A stretch of 64,000 nucleotides of DNA from Symbiodinium natans (Eukaryota; Sar; Dinophyceae; Suessiales; Symbiodiniaceae). A program made the translations under genes and the position numbers. Within the stretch, counting starts at the first letter, position 1, and each line of letters opens with the position of its first letter. Below are positions 24,001 through 34,555 of the stretch, in pieces. Location: assembly GCA_905221605.1 (NCBI GenBank), contig CAJNDS010002196.1, positions 378,001-442,000 of the forward strand, read 5' to 3'. The notes beneath the pieces are model-generated. The model worked only from the letters and a program-made list of their open reading frames with translations, made no database searches and was not told the DNA's origin.

Positions 24001-24377
24001 GGATGTTGAGGGTTCACGCTAGTATGACATCATGAACTGCTGAGAGTGTGGGATGGTTTGCGCGATCGGAATATCTTGCTGCAGGCTTTGCTACTGCTAC
24101 TGGCTTCCCATGCAGGCCAGTGTTTGACAGCTGCTTACTTCACGGTGCACCTGGCAGATTCGATTTCTGATTGCGCATCTATCCCTCAGAAGCCTCCTGC
24201 AGCCCCTAAAGCCTTGATCCCTAAACCCGAATGCCTATGCCCTATTTTTCCAGAACCGCTCAACTAGGTTCTAAACTCTTTGGGCTCATCTCGCAGGGCA
24301 TCAGCTTCAGTCTCATCCCCACCGCCTTGAGGGTGGTATTTATGCCGCTGGCCTGCTTCAACGCTTCAGGTATCCAG
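21077..24377 (+). CDS. Mpv17/PMP22-family membrane protein (six exons)
   Basis: Exons are 21077-21122, 21206-21256, 21404-21472, 21913-22001, 23126-23183 and 23472-23542, with the last recognised part at 24297-24377. Signature parts, in order: NPITTSSLAGLVSTVA; DFLVQRYFEKRESTDLRRS (the family's GDxxxQ...EK...D..RT block, with S in place of G); FFGLSYIGFLQHFLY (the FGxxYxGxxQHxLY membrane segment); FITAPEATTTG; ARYWQNVTSDLQLL; ISFSLIPTALRVVF (near the C-terminus). Every junction between the first four exons and between exons 5 and 6 keeps the reading phase; donors are GC or GT. Known members sit in mitochondrial inner or peroxisomal membranes and affect solute or ROS handling. The N-terminus, the DQ segment between 22001 and 23126 and the stop codon were not located. 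Confidence 0.7.
22299..22316. repeat. C homopolymer (18)
   Basis: A run of 18 C inside an intron of the Mpv17-like gene. Similar C or G runs occur at 1139-1160, 36348-36368 and 61261-61274. Confidence 0.9.
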
Positions 24378-25942
24378 GTACTTCGGGATTGGGCGTGGAT
24401 GTAAAGTTTGTGCCCTGGGGCTTGGGATTTAGAGAAGGGCGGAAGTCAAGAGAGAACAGAGCTCCATAACGCCCGAAGCCCGAAGTCCGAAGTCCGAAGT
24501 CCTCACTCAATCCATCCCTACTTCCTACTTCCAAGCCCTGAACCCTAACCTCAAACCTTAATCCCTAAATCTCGAACCAAGTTGATGTAAACACCCTGAA
24601 GCCCAAAGCGCCCTAGCGCAACCTAAGCCCTAGGTCCCCTCAACCCCTAAGCTCTACTAAAACCCTCAACCCCTCAAGCCCCAAAATCCCTCAAACACTT
24701 TCTACTTCAATTCGACATCCCCAACCACCCAAAGACCCTGTAGCCCTAGCCCTGAAGACGTCTCTCCCTAAACCCTCAACACCCTCAAGCCGTTGCGGCG
24801 TCCTCAATGCCCTCGAGGTCAGCGGCCTCCCTCGGGTGGCAACTGGGCCTGGGAGCTGCACCCCGGTCTGCCTGTATTGGGGTTTGGGTTTAGGGTTTAG
24901 GGTTTAGAGTTTTGAGTTTAGGGTTTAGGGCTCAGGGTTTGAAGTTTAGGGTGTGGAGTTTAGGGTTTGGAAATTTGGGTTTGGAGTTTTAGATTTATTG
25001 TTGCTGATATCTCATTATATAGGTATGGAGCTATTTAACCTGACCAGTAAGGGAATTAGGGTTTAGTTTCGCTTATGCAAGTATAAAGCCCACAAGCAAC
25101 AAACATGAGTGTTTAATTATGTTCAGAGAGGGAGCCATACCAATGTTATAGCTGTGACTTGCTGATATATGATTCTACGGGGAGTATAGGGGTTGGGTTT
25201 CTGGTTGGGTTGGGGCATCTGGTTCGGAATCAGGTTGAGGCTTTGACAGACTTTGGGGTTTAATTTACCCCCCCCCCCCCCCTCCACCCCCTCCCCCCAC
25301 ACCCCCTCCCCCCCACCCCCTCCCCCCCCAATGAAACTTGAGTCTTCAGATTCAGGATCTTCGGGTTTAGGGTGGAAGTTGCTCGGCTTGAGGGGTTTCC
25401 GGTTCAGGGGATTCGGGGCCTCTAGCCCCCAAAACAGGAACATGAAGTCCCAAACCCCAAGAAAATCAAAACGCCCAAAGCTAGCACCCCTGAAGGCCTA
25501 GTACCTTTGGCCCTCGCCAAGAGGCCATGCTCCGATCTTCTGGTGGTTGATGCGCGGGCGCGCCGCCCCGCGCCCGCGGGGAGAAGGGGACGGGTGCGTT
25601 CAGGGTGTGGGGATGCCCTAGACCCTAGACCCGAGACCCTAGACCCTAGACCCTAAACCCTGTGTAGGGCTTGTGTAGAATGAGAAGTTGACGGCCTGGC
25701 GCAAGCCCGAAGATTCGGCCTGGCCCAAGCCCGAAGGTGCGGGTTTCGGGTTTCGACTTTCAGCCCTGGACCCTGAGTGGGTTGCGGGATTTTTTAGTGT
25801 GAGCTGCTTTGCGAGGTTCTGGGAATGTTGCAGAAATTGGAACATTTATCTGCAGATGGAATGATGAGGCTTTCTCGGGGTTTGAGGTCCGACTTGATAA
25901 GATATCTAAAGGCCTCTGTTTGTCCCCTTCTCCCTTCGGCAG
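24378..25942. other. telomere-like variants and C-rich repeat; no confident exon
   Basis: Degenerate C-strand tracts lie at 24530-24790 and G-strand tracts at 24880-24985. A C-rich block with interspersed CTCC lies at 25267-25330. The segment 24790-24878 sits between opposed telomere-like tracts as real exons do, but two frames are open and neither is recognised. Confidence 0.45.
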
Positions 25943-26451
25943 CAAGTCAGGGCCATGCTCTTGGGCATTCGGGACAGCCTCAGTGTCCAATGGCAAAGGT
26001 TTGCAGAGGTTGCATGATGTGCAAGAACCCTTTTGTAAAAGCCTCCGAGTGCGGGGTCTGCCTTTACTGCTCCTGGCGCTGGGGCTCCCGAATGCGTCTT
26101 AGCCCCTGATGCGGCGACTAAAGTGTACAGGAAAGAAATTAAGTCCCAAGGTGGACAGGCAGACTTGCCATACGCAACAGACCCCTGAGTTAGCCTCGGG
26201 GTCTTTGTCGCCTCATACTACGGGCTGAGGCGCTTGGCTGACTTAGGTTTGCTGACCGGCTCTTGCTTTTAACAATTTTAGGTGCCTTCCTGCTTCCTGG
26301 GTCACTGTTGGATTAGAGTCTTGATGTGTGTTGTTTCGATGCAGCGATACAGAAGTTGATGAAGCAGAAGCAGTGCTCCTCGATGGTTATTCTAAACTGT
26401 GACCCAGCTTTGAGACAGGCGGCCTGTGCCTCCCGGCAGATTGCCGACTAG
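25943..26451 (+). CDS. candidate exon pair with a CXXC-zinc-finger-like cysteine pattern
   Basis: One reading frame of 25943-26083 contains CRGCMMCKNPFVKASECGVC followed by LYC, i.e. CxxCxxC, nine residues, CxxCxxC. A GC donor at 26084 would join in phase to a second exon at 26345 with MKQKQCSSMVILNC and a stop TAG at 26449-26451. Together that gives eight cysteines in the order and approximate spacing of the CXXC DNA-binding finger (KDM2, DNMT1, CFP1 type), including the KQxC piece. Against it: the first gap is nine residues where four or five are usual, the KFGG motif is missing, and another frame of the first exon (QVRAMLLGIRDSLSVQWQRF) is also coding-like. The second exon alone could also be a short ketoreductase segment. 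Confidence 0.33.
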
Positions 26452-26459
26452 ACCACCAC

Positions 26460-26545
26460 CCACAAACCATCCCAGAACCCTTGAACCCTAAACCCCCTAA
26501 ACCCCCTAAACACTAAACCCCTAAACCGCCCCTAAACCCCAAAAT
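26460..26545. repeat. C-strand telomere-like tract
   Basis: Degenerate CCCTAAA/CCCCTAAA units directly downstream of the stop at 26449. Confidence 0.8.
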
Positions 26546-27130
26546 TACACAGGGAGGCGCTAAAAAGTTTCATGGCTGGAGGCGTGAGGTCTGCAGGCGG
26601 GTTGCCCCTCGACACATGCATAGCACTTGGCGACGGCCGCGTTTGAACCCCTTTGATGTGAGAATTGAAAGCTTGATTTTCCTGCAAGCGAGAATTGGGA
26701 CGCCAGGGAGAGCAATCTTGCTATAATAGTAGCAAGCCGAGATCAAGGTCGAACTATGGCCTTTTTGCTTTCGATGGCGCTGCCCTGCCTCAGTTCAGAC
26801 TTGCTTGGATCCGACCGACCGTCATTTTGCAAATTCGTGCTTGCCGCGCAACTTCGCGCAGTCCTTGCGTGAAACTGCATGCTTAGCTCTGCGCGGCGAC
26901 TGCTCAACCCTCAGGCCGACGCAGCAATCATGGGGACTTGGCGTTGTGTTGGCAGAGAGGGCCAGGGTGATGCATTGCTGCCTTGTGTGTACATCGTGTA
27001 TATACGGACCGCTTCTCGCTGCTTTTTGCTTGTTTGGGGGGGGTCCATGAGGACTCCCAGGAAGCCTGGGGCGCCCGAACCGACCCCGAGCTGTCGAGAA
27101 GCACGTCACATAGGTGTGCTTGCTCTGCAG

Positions 27131-27194
27131 CGCAACTTGGGAGAGCTGGGTGTTGATAGTGTTTCTAAGATTGTAACTGCAGCTTCCGGATGCA
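27131..27194 (+). CDS. candidate PKS exon (carrier-protein-like or ketoreductase core)
   Basis: After the acceptor gctctgcag the frame reads RNLGELGVDSVSKIVTAASG. LGxxGVDSVS matches the phosphopantetheine site of carrier proteins, and KIVTA could also be the IVHAAG strand of a ketoreductase. Position, about 1.2 kb before the ketoreductase end, favours the second reading; the motif favours the first. At 27519-27555 a further segment, FPTIEHCCTAVANAL, resembles the FDYPT region of carrier proteins. Neither exon's phase could be fixed. Confidence 0.35.
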
Positions 27195-28109
27195 GCTATC
27201 CGTTAAGTCAGGGTTTCACCAGCGACAGCCCTTCTTGAGCAGCTAGTGACTGAATACCTGCTGTACTGGGCATTCGCTTCGAAACCTTGCACAGAAGCTC
27301 TTCAATTCGAAGTCTGGGACAAGTCCCCAGCGAGCTAGCTTTGTGTGTGCATGCAACCGATCATGCAACCACGAAGGCCAGCTGCAAGCGCAAAACCTCT
27401 GGCACGCAGGTGCTGGCATGGGAGTCCAAGTGCTGTTTAGACCCCAAACCCTAAACCCTTTATTCAGCTTATTCGGCTCTTGCAATAAGGTAGAAGAGTG
27501 TTGATCATATATGATAGAGTTTCCTACGATAGAACACTGCTGCACTGCAGTTGCCAACGCTCTAGCGATGCCGTGCGGGAGTAGCTTCAACAAGCAGCTG
27601 CTGTCTCGCGGCGATGCTGGCAGAGACAGTTCATCCCTCGCAGCAAGCAGAACAAGGGTTGCCCGAGCTGGAGCGGATTCCAGTGACATGTATACTCCCT
27701 ATATCGCCCAGTGGTACGCTGACCAAGCTGCCCGAAAAGTTTAGCTTCTGGCTGCACCCTACTCCTTGACCAGCATCCAAGCGCCAGGTGACCCCAAGCT
27801 TCATAAATGGCATTTGCACCCGGCGGTCTTGATCGAGCGTTTCTTTTCTCAGCCAGATTGGCCAATCACCCCCCCCCCGAAGGGCGAATCCCGGCAGCTA
27901 CGATCAGGTCCGATCAAGCAGACTTGGGAGGCAACGGAAGAAGCAGAAGATAGTCACAGGTAGTCCTAGTCCCAAACCCTTGAACTCAGTAGGCGCGACT
28001 TCGAGCATTTGGGGTTACTGCAGGGCCAGTCGCGCCTTCAGGCATGGAAGCCATCCCACCCGATTTTCTCGGTCGACCAGGTGCATGGGGTAATGTTGGA
28101 AGCTGGGTT

Positions 28110-28172
28110 GAGGATTTAGGGTTTAGGGTTTAGGGTTTTAGGGTTTAGGGTTTAGGGTTTAGGGTTTAGGGT
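28110..28172. repeat. G-strand telomere array (TTTAGGG)n
   Basis: About nine TTTAGGG units on the + strand. With the C-strand array at 28321-28388 it forms an inverted pair separated by about 150 bp within one presumed intron. Confidence 0.95.
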
Positions 28173-28320
28173 TGAGGATGTGAGGATGCTGGTGCTCGGG
28201 GTTTCCAGTCTCAACGCAAGCCTCGAAAGAAATCGCAGGCTGCTCACCTCCGAACCCTCTAAAACCCTAAAGTCCACAAAGCCCTTTCTATACCCTACGC
28301 CTCTAAACCCTCTAACCCCC

Positions 28321-28388
28321 TTCTCCTAAACCCTAAACCCTAAACCCTAAACCCTAAACCCTAAACCCTAAACCCTAAAACCCTAAAC
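28321..28388. repeat. C-strand telomere array (CCCTAAA)n
   Basis: About nine CCCTAAA units ending about 40 bp before the acceptor of the ketoreductase exon at 28430. Confidence 0.95.
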
Positions 28389-28429
28389 AGCCCTACTATA
28401 AGCCCTCTGATGTCCTCCGATTCGTCCAG

Positions 28430-31131
28430 GCCTCGGATGCCCCGCTGGTCCTGGCCATCCAATGGGGCCCATGGGCCCAGGCCGGGCAGTGACACCATCA
28501 GCCCTCCAGGGTTTAGGGTTTAGGGTTTAGGGTTTAGGGTTTAGGGTTTGGGGTTTGGGGTTTCGGGGTTTCAGGGTTTCAGGGTTTCAGGGTTCCAGGG
28601 TTCCAGGGTTTAAGGGGTTCAAGGGTTTCAAGGGTTTCAAGGGTTTCAAGGGTTTCAAGGGTTTCAAGGGTTTCAAGGGTTTCAAGGGTTTCAAGGGTTT
28701 CAGGGTTTCAGGGTTTCAGGGCTTCAGGGCTTCAGGGTTTCAGGGCTTATAAGGCTTCGCCCCTGAATACTGCATTTGGGGGGAATAGTTCGCCGACTAC
28801 GAGGTATGGTGATACATTTTTCTTCCCCAGGTTTCGTAACCTCTGGAGAGAGCAAAATTCCCCAAGCGCCGTACGCAGAGTCCCTCAACTCTTCTCAGGT
28901 GGGCATGGCTGTGGCCACCGGAACGCTGGAACGGCAACAGGCCAGCGGTGGTTCCCTCAACCCAACGCCTTCAACTCTCAGCCTTACACCCTAATCCGTG
29001 AACTCTGAACCCTCAGAGCGCCGGGTGGGAGCGGTTTTGGCGCCACAGAGCGTGTGGGGTGAGTGCAGAGGATGCTCCTCAGTAAACCCGGGAAACAACA
29101 CCTTCCCTGCCTAACCTGTACAGCAATGTGCGGCGAATGTGTCGTATAGCTGTGGTGACTTTCTTCACTGCGGTCAAGAACGCTGTCGAAGTTATGGCAA
29201 TGAATGAAGCATATCGGCAGACATAGGTAAGTACATTGAGTATAAGACCCACTCACCAGTCTATGAGTACTCTGATGTGTCTGATGTGTTGTGTTCTGCT
29301 TGTTGCTTTGTACATATGAATGCTTCCGCTCTTTAAATGTTAAGTAGTGCTGCGCCAGTACAATCGTTGGTACTGGCACTTTAGAGCTAACGGTACATCG
29401 TTTAAATCCGTACATCGCGACCGAAGACTACACGTAACCCATGCTGGTGGTTCAAGTATTGTTCAAGCATTTGGGGCATGTCTTGCCCTAGCAGTATCAT
29501 ACTATCATATGTAAAAGTTGCCATTCGTGCCAGAAGAACCGAAATAGCAGCAATCACAATACCGACACATTTGATGCTATAGAACAACAGAAACACAGAA
29601 CAAGGAGACAACCAATAGAAAAAGAAACGGTTTTTGCATCTTCGTTACTATGCTATCTTCTAAATGTAGTTCATTTACATTAAATATCATTACATGCTCT
29701 TCAAATCTAAATTGGTTTGATGATCGTAGGGCTAGCATACTCATTCAAAGTGTAAGCAAGTGTTCATATCGTCAGCAGGATGTTGTTCAAGCAACTGTCG
29801 TGCACGCAACGTATGCTCCTTGAGTACGCTACCACCAGTGCGATCGTTTCGGAGTATCTTCATGTGTATACTCGTATCTTTCTTTATTTTCATATCTGTT
29901 TATCTAGCTATAGACACACACACACAGCACATCTGTTTTCGTTGTTAACTTACAACACGCAACGATGAATCCACCGCAGGTTCGTATTTGCGTGATTTTG
30001 TATGCACATGATCATGTGCCGCATGTATCCGTTTCTCTCCTTTTGGAACGATACAAGTATCCCAATGACACAATTTACTTCTCATTTCACTGTGTTGTTT
30101 ATTTGGATTACACAAGGCCCCCGTAACCCAGAGCTGGCAGATGCAAGCCCTGAGCCGCACCCGAATCTACAAGGCGACTCAAATCGAATCTCTCTCTCTC
30201 TCTCTCTCGGGCTAGCGCGGGAAGTGCGAGAGGCCTTCCTTATCTGAGAACTTGCCGACAGAATTTTCAGCAGCTTTGCTGGAGGTGTATGGCTGGCAGC
30301 CTTTGCCTCCCCATCTTGCGCTGCAAATGCTACCAGGCTGAGCATAGAAATATTTCGGCCGGGAAGGCTCCCAGGTTTTGGATTTCCGTTTTAGCGTTGC
30401 TTGAAGGTTTATAGATAGCTTGGGAGAAGTCGTAGTTAGGATACAAGTTACAAGTTACAACTTCCAGCTTTTGTTAATTCAGGTACATACAACATTCCTG
30501 GTCGTTTCCTTTGAGGAACATTCTTCACGCCTTGCACAGGCAGCGCCTACACTTCCCTTATGCACAGCCTATGAATTCTAACGAAGCACTGAGCCCGAGG
30601 CCTCTCCCAAAGTCCATCGAAATGCTCGAACTCCAAAACCCAAAACCCTTTGCAGTCAGTGCCCCGGACTGTAGCAAGATAGATACATATGGTATGGAGA
30701 ATATGTAAACTATAAAGAAGCATGTAAGTACATAGAATACATAGCCACCTGAGTGTCTATTTTTTCTACACATAAATATAAGTAGAACCTGAGGTTGTCC
30801 GCCTGCCTCGAGCTCCGCGTCCCTGCAGCGGTCTGGGCCCAAGCACGGCTTGGCGTTCGGGCGAGGCTTGAGCATTCAGCCAGGGCTTGTAAGGTTTAGG
30901 GTTTAGGAAGTTTAGGAAGATGAGGAAGTTTGGGACGCCCATAGGGAGACTAGGAAGTTTAGTTTAGTGAGGTGAATTTGGGAGTTTAGGCCTAGGAAGT
31001 ATGCAGGGTCTAGGGATTTTGGTGGCCGTGTTCTGAGTCTCCGAGTGTCTCGGGGCTCAGGGCTGGCGCAGCCTGGGGCTGATGTGCCTGCTGACAGATT
31101 TCGGTTTTCTGTGATGCGCCAATCGGCAGAC

Positions 31132-31172
<41 letters not shown>

Positions 31173-31480
31173 GTGAGAATATATGCTTTGATTCGCGTAT
31201 TATATGTATTGTTGTTGTGAGAAGCGGTGCCTTTTGCGTAGCAGAGAGGCGGCTGCGAAGGTGCCGCGCGGCCCAAACCCTGAAACGCTACCCTTCCACA
31301 AACTCAGCCTCCACCCCTGAACTCTGAAGACTACAGTCCTAGTTCACAGCAACGAAGCTTTGCGCCATGCTTCTCAGCAGAGCATGTGGTGAACCGTGCA
31401 ATGCTTGAGAACTACGAAGCTCCCGCGCTCCAGGTTATTGCAGCGGCTGCTATCCACTGGCCAAGTTACCTGCGCCTGGG
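28430..31480 (+). CDS. modular PKS, part 1: ketoreductase C-terminus and linker
   Basis: Exon 28430-28480 reads APLVLAIQWGPWAQ, matching the SIxWGPWAxxGMA motif at the end of PKS ketoreductases. A GC donor joins in phase 0 to exon 28899-28940, VGMAVATGTLERQQ, which restores the expected WGPWAxVGMA. Exon 31378-31480 reads HVVNRAMLENYEAPALQVIA and then IHWPSYL, the usual post-ketoreductase linker (xxVDWxxYL). The ketoreductase itself reduces the beta-keto group of a growing polyketide with NADPH; its NADPH-binding GGLGxLG and the catalytic Tyr exon were not found upstream. 28941-31377 is one intron, holding a repeat array, an AT-rich island and a TA microsatellite. No start codon was found for the gene. 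Confidence 0.75.
28505..28750. repeat. telomere-like array drifting to a TTTCAAGGG nonamer
   Basis: TTTAGGG (five units) changes to TTTGGGG, TTTCAGGG and TTCCAGGG, then about ten uniform TTTCAAGGG units (28618-28700), then back to TTTCAGGG and CTTCAGGG. It starts 24 bp downstream of the donor at 28480. The nonamer gives a spurious Phe-Lys-Gly repeat frame. Confidence 0.95.
29100..31170. other. AT-richer island with (TA)n, within the PKS intron
   Basis: The composition shifts to clearly AT-richer sequence than its surroundings. No protein with a recognisable family is encoded on either strand, although a 143-codon - strand frame is open at 28984-29415. It contains short CT and CA repeats (30187-30209, 29910-29925) and a (TA)n tract at about 31135-31170. 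Confidence 0.6.
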
Positions 31481-32896
31481 GTGCACATGAGCATGCCGCT
31501 GCAAGCTTCCAGTCTTTGGAGCTAATTCCTGTGAAAGTCCGACCTTGGGTTTTAAGCCTTATGCCTTCTGCCAATACTCAGAAGCAAAAAAACTTAGTCA
31601 ATGTGGTTTTTTCCCTTCCCCAAGGGGTGCAAGGACTGAGAAATCGGAACGTTTCTTCCCCGTGAGCCCGTAGCCTTCCCCAAAGAGGGTGAGGTACCCG
31701 CATATTCCCAGTATGACATGTCCGGTATATCTTGGGAGATTGGAGTATTTTACAATTATGGGGCCATTGGGTGGGGTATCAAGGACCTTTCGGGGAAGGA
31801 TTGAACCCGACTACTCTCTTCTTCCCCACCTCAGGCGCCAGCTCCGGACAGTCCCCACAGCACTGGCTGTCGGGGCCCCTGACCTGGGGTAAGCCTGGCT
31901 TCAGTGGTTTTAAGAGGGTCTGAGGAAGACGGTTTGTTGCTCCTGTTTTTTTGGGCCTGACATGCAGGATTTAGGAGTGGCTTGAGGTCCCGAGGCTGCG
32001 GAACCACGTATGGCACCTTAGGGCCCAGAGTGTCCAACAGGGCTTTAGGATCTTCGTGCTTTCTGAAGGTACGCAGGACGCGAAGCAGGGGGGGGGTTAA
32101 GCTTCAACTTCACTGTTCCTAAGACATGGATCAAGAGGAAAGATGACCCCGCGGTTTCGTTTGGGGTCTTTAAGTTAAGTCTGAGGAGTTTTGGGCCCAC
32201 GTAGTTACGTGTGCTTCCAGACATTCACTCTGGACGACTCCAGTGGCTGAAGAATTACTTGCAGTTGCTTTGTATCGGGGATTTGGGGCTAAGGGTTCCG
32301 AAGCCCTGAATGCATCTCGCCTCCACTGCACAAATCTGGGCAGAATCAGGAGTTTGACAGCTCTCCTCGGCCGGCGCTGCTGCCTCCAGGGCAGGCAGAA
32401 GTGGAGGCTTTCCCCTCTCTGCTTTAGCTGTCCCCCCTCTGGGCACGCTGTCCTCACTGGTTGTCGGTGAGCTGGCGACGTAGCTGCTCCCTCCACTCGT
32501 CCGTGACTACACGCCACTGGTGCTTCCTTCTGGCTAAGTCGCTAAGCTGCGTAGTTAGGGACAGGGCAAGGCAAGGCAAGGAAAGGAGGGGGTCCTCGTT
32601 TTCGCGGTTATGGTCATGGTCTGGTGTGATCCATGGTCTCCGGGGGTTGTGTACAGGGCGTTGGATTGGAATGGCCTTACATCCCGTACCTTTGATATCC
32701 TTTGATGGGGGTGCCGTTTGGGTCTTACCAACATAGCTGGCGGCGCCTTGGGGTTCACCACTTTCCAATCCTATTCTGCAAGTCAAGTTCTCTTTCTCTT
32801 TCTCTTTCTCTTTCTCTTTCTCTTTCTCTTTCTCTGTCTCTGTCTCTGTCTCTGTCTCTGTCTCTGTCTCTGTCTCTGTCTCTGTCTCTGTCTCTG

Positions 32897-32930
<34 letters not shown>

Positions 32931-33191
32931 CTTTCTTTCATGGTCATCCAGACTCCATGAGGCCCAAGGCTGCAAGGATGAGCTCCAAGCTCTTTCACGG
33001 GGCCCTCTCCCGAATGTCCATGGATGTCGGCTTGGACTGTTTTGAGAGGTCAAAAGATGACGTCTCGGAGTCGAGTCTACCAGAGACCCGGGCCAAAATA
33101 CTCCAAGAACGCAAAGAAAAGCAACCAACGAACCCTCGTCCAACCTCACCCGGACCCTGCGACGGCTCTTTTTTGTGGGCCAGCTCATAAG
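31481..33191. other. PKS intron region with possible linker exon and microsatellite
   Basis: A possible linker exon lies behind the acceptor gtttgacag at about 32381-32450. Two frames are open there, one Ala/Ser-rich and one Pro-rich, as expected between a ketoreductase and a carrier domain. The remainder is non-coding and includes the TCTCTG microsatellite. Confidence 0.35.
32784..32935. repeat. (TTTCTC)n to (TGTCTC)n hexamer microsatellite
   Basis: About eight TTTCTC units change abruptly to about fifteen TGTCTC units, then a plain CT run. It produces long spurious frames on both strands. Confidence 0.95.
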
Positions 33192-34481
33192 CATGGGAGG
33201 CAGTGCTTCGCAGCACTCTGCTCGACCTCCGCGTTGCTCCGGCCTCTGCGGATGCCCCGCTGATGGAGCCGGGGCCCCAGGCCGGGCTCAGTTTAGGCTT
33301 AACGAAACCACGGTGTTTTTCTGGCTATCTTGCCGATTTTAGACCTACAGCGCCTGAGGGAGTAGAGTTTTTCAGCCAAGCTGCCCCAAGTTGTGGCCGT
33401 TTGGGGTTTGCAGGTGTGCCCAAGCTTTGCCAGAGGGTTCACTCTCCCGGCACAGGCGATCAAGTCTCCTAAGACATTTTGCGAGCACTGATGCTCTGCA
33501 GGTGTTTCTGGCAACGGTCCAACTAGAACTCCTCAAGCAGCGGACCTCGACTCATCGGCGTTTTGTGTTGTTCCTCTCTGAAGAGCAGAGTAGGTTGATC
33601 CTTCCTGGAAGTCATGCGCGCTCCCGGGTATATTGGGGGCCCAACCCTCAACCCTACACTGCCCTACCCCTATAATCCCTAAACTCCTAAACCTTGTAAG
33701 CCTCAAACCCGCAGCCTTTGAGTCAGAAGAGCTCGAAGCCTCAAATGCTGAGGCAGGGCTTGGACTCACTGGCGGCCGTGGAGCTTCGAAACCGTCTTAG
33801 CAGGTGTCAGGGGAACCGGCAGGGCTTGGGGTTTAGGGTTTAGGGTTTAGGGTTTACGGTTCAGGGCTGTTGTAGGGTGCACAGTGCAGCTCTGTCTGGT
33901 TCTTGTTCCCATGCACACCAGAAACAAAGATTCCCATCCGCACAGGGCGATGGGTATCGTCGGCCTGCCTGCCACGACCTTGCCTCAGCTTTGCCGAAGT
34001 ACGCGAAGAGCCCTAAACCATCCTAAACCCCGAGACCTGCTGGTGCATCGTGATTGGGACTGCTTGTTGCATGCTAGTTGGGAAACTTCGGCCAAGTGCC
34101 CCTAATTATTCTTAGGCTCGTTGAGCCCCAACTCCTGTGAGACGAAGCCACACACCAAGCAGCGAGCTGCGGAAATCTGCAGGATGGTGTTCGACTACCC
34201 GACGGCGGCCACCCTCACGGCCTTTCTGAAGTCGCGCATGGCGGGGCGGGCAAGAAACCCTCCACCCGACAATTCCTGCAAGTCCTACAAGGGTTGAGAA
34301 GCTTCGGGTGTGTGGTTGCGTGCGCTTCCCGCTCAACTTGGTGTTTAGACCTCAGGGGTGGCAAAGCCTTGCTCCGAAACCCTAAACCCTAAACCCTGAA
34401 AGCCCCTTAGAGTGCCGCCGAGAGCCGGGACTCCCATGCAGGCGCCCGAAGCCTCAGAGGCCCACGAAGCGGTGGAGGCAG
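33192..34481 (+). CDS. modular PKS, part 2: acyl carrier protein domain and linker
   Basis: Exons: 33192-33280 (WEAVLRSTLLDLRVAPASAD and then APLMEPGPQ), 33502-33557 (VFLATVQLELLKQRTSTH), 33946-33975 (AMGIVGLPAT), 34183-34249 (MVFDYPTAATLTAFLKSRM) and 34442-34481 (APEASEAHEAVEA, linker). All junctions keep phase: GC donors at 33281, 33558 and 34250, and a GA donor at 33976. PLMExG and LPATxVFDYPT are hallmark carrier-domain segments. The domain should carry the growing chain on a phosphopantetheine arm bound to the Ser of a DSL motif that follows PLMExG. With the splice sites chosen here that Ser is replaced by Val. Either the domain is inactive or a tiny exon or alternative donor was missed. 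It lies between the ketoreductase and the ketosynthase, the normal module order. Confidence 0.75.
33826..33860. repeat. G-strand telomere-like tract
   Basis: About four TTTAGGG units in a carrier-domain intron. Confidence 0.85.
34376..34398. repeat. C-strand telomere-like tract
   Basis: About three CCCTAAA units, about 45 bp upstream of the linker exon 34442-34481. Confidence 0.85.
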
Positions 34482-34519
34482 GATGCTCCTAAAAATGGCC
34501 GACAGGGCCCGCCGGGTGT

Positions 34520-34555
34520 GAGGGTTTAGGGTTTAGGGTTTAGGGTTTTGGGTTT
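34520..34555. repeat. G-strand telomere-like tract
   Basis: About four TTTAGGG units, about 40 bp downstream of the linker exon, opposite in orientation to the tract at 34376. Confidence 0.85.

Noticed and set aside
24092-24222. Open segment ALLLLLASHAGQCLTAAYFT between Mpv17-like exons
   Set aside because: It has a good acceptor, but exons 23472-23542 and 24297 already join in phase to give the family's C-terminal sequence, so this is more likely intronic.
28555-28752. Phe-Lys-Gly repeat protein
   Set aside because: Translation of the TTTCAAGGG array in an intron.
32454-33194. 246-codon open frame on the - strand, one of the longest in the window
   Set aside because: Its middle is the hexamer microsatellite read as Glu-Thr and Glu-Lys repeats. 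The flanks show no family and overlap a PKS exon on the other strand.
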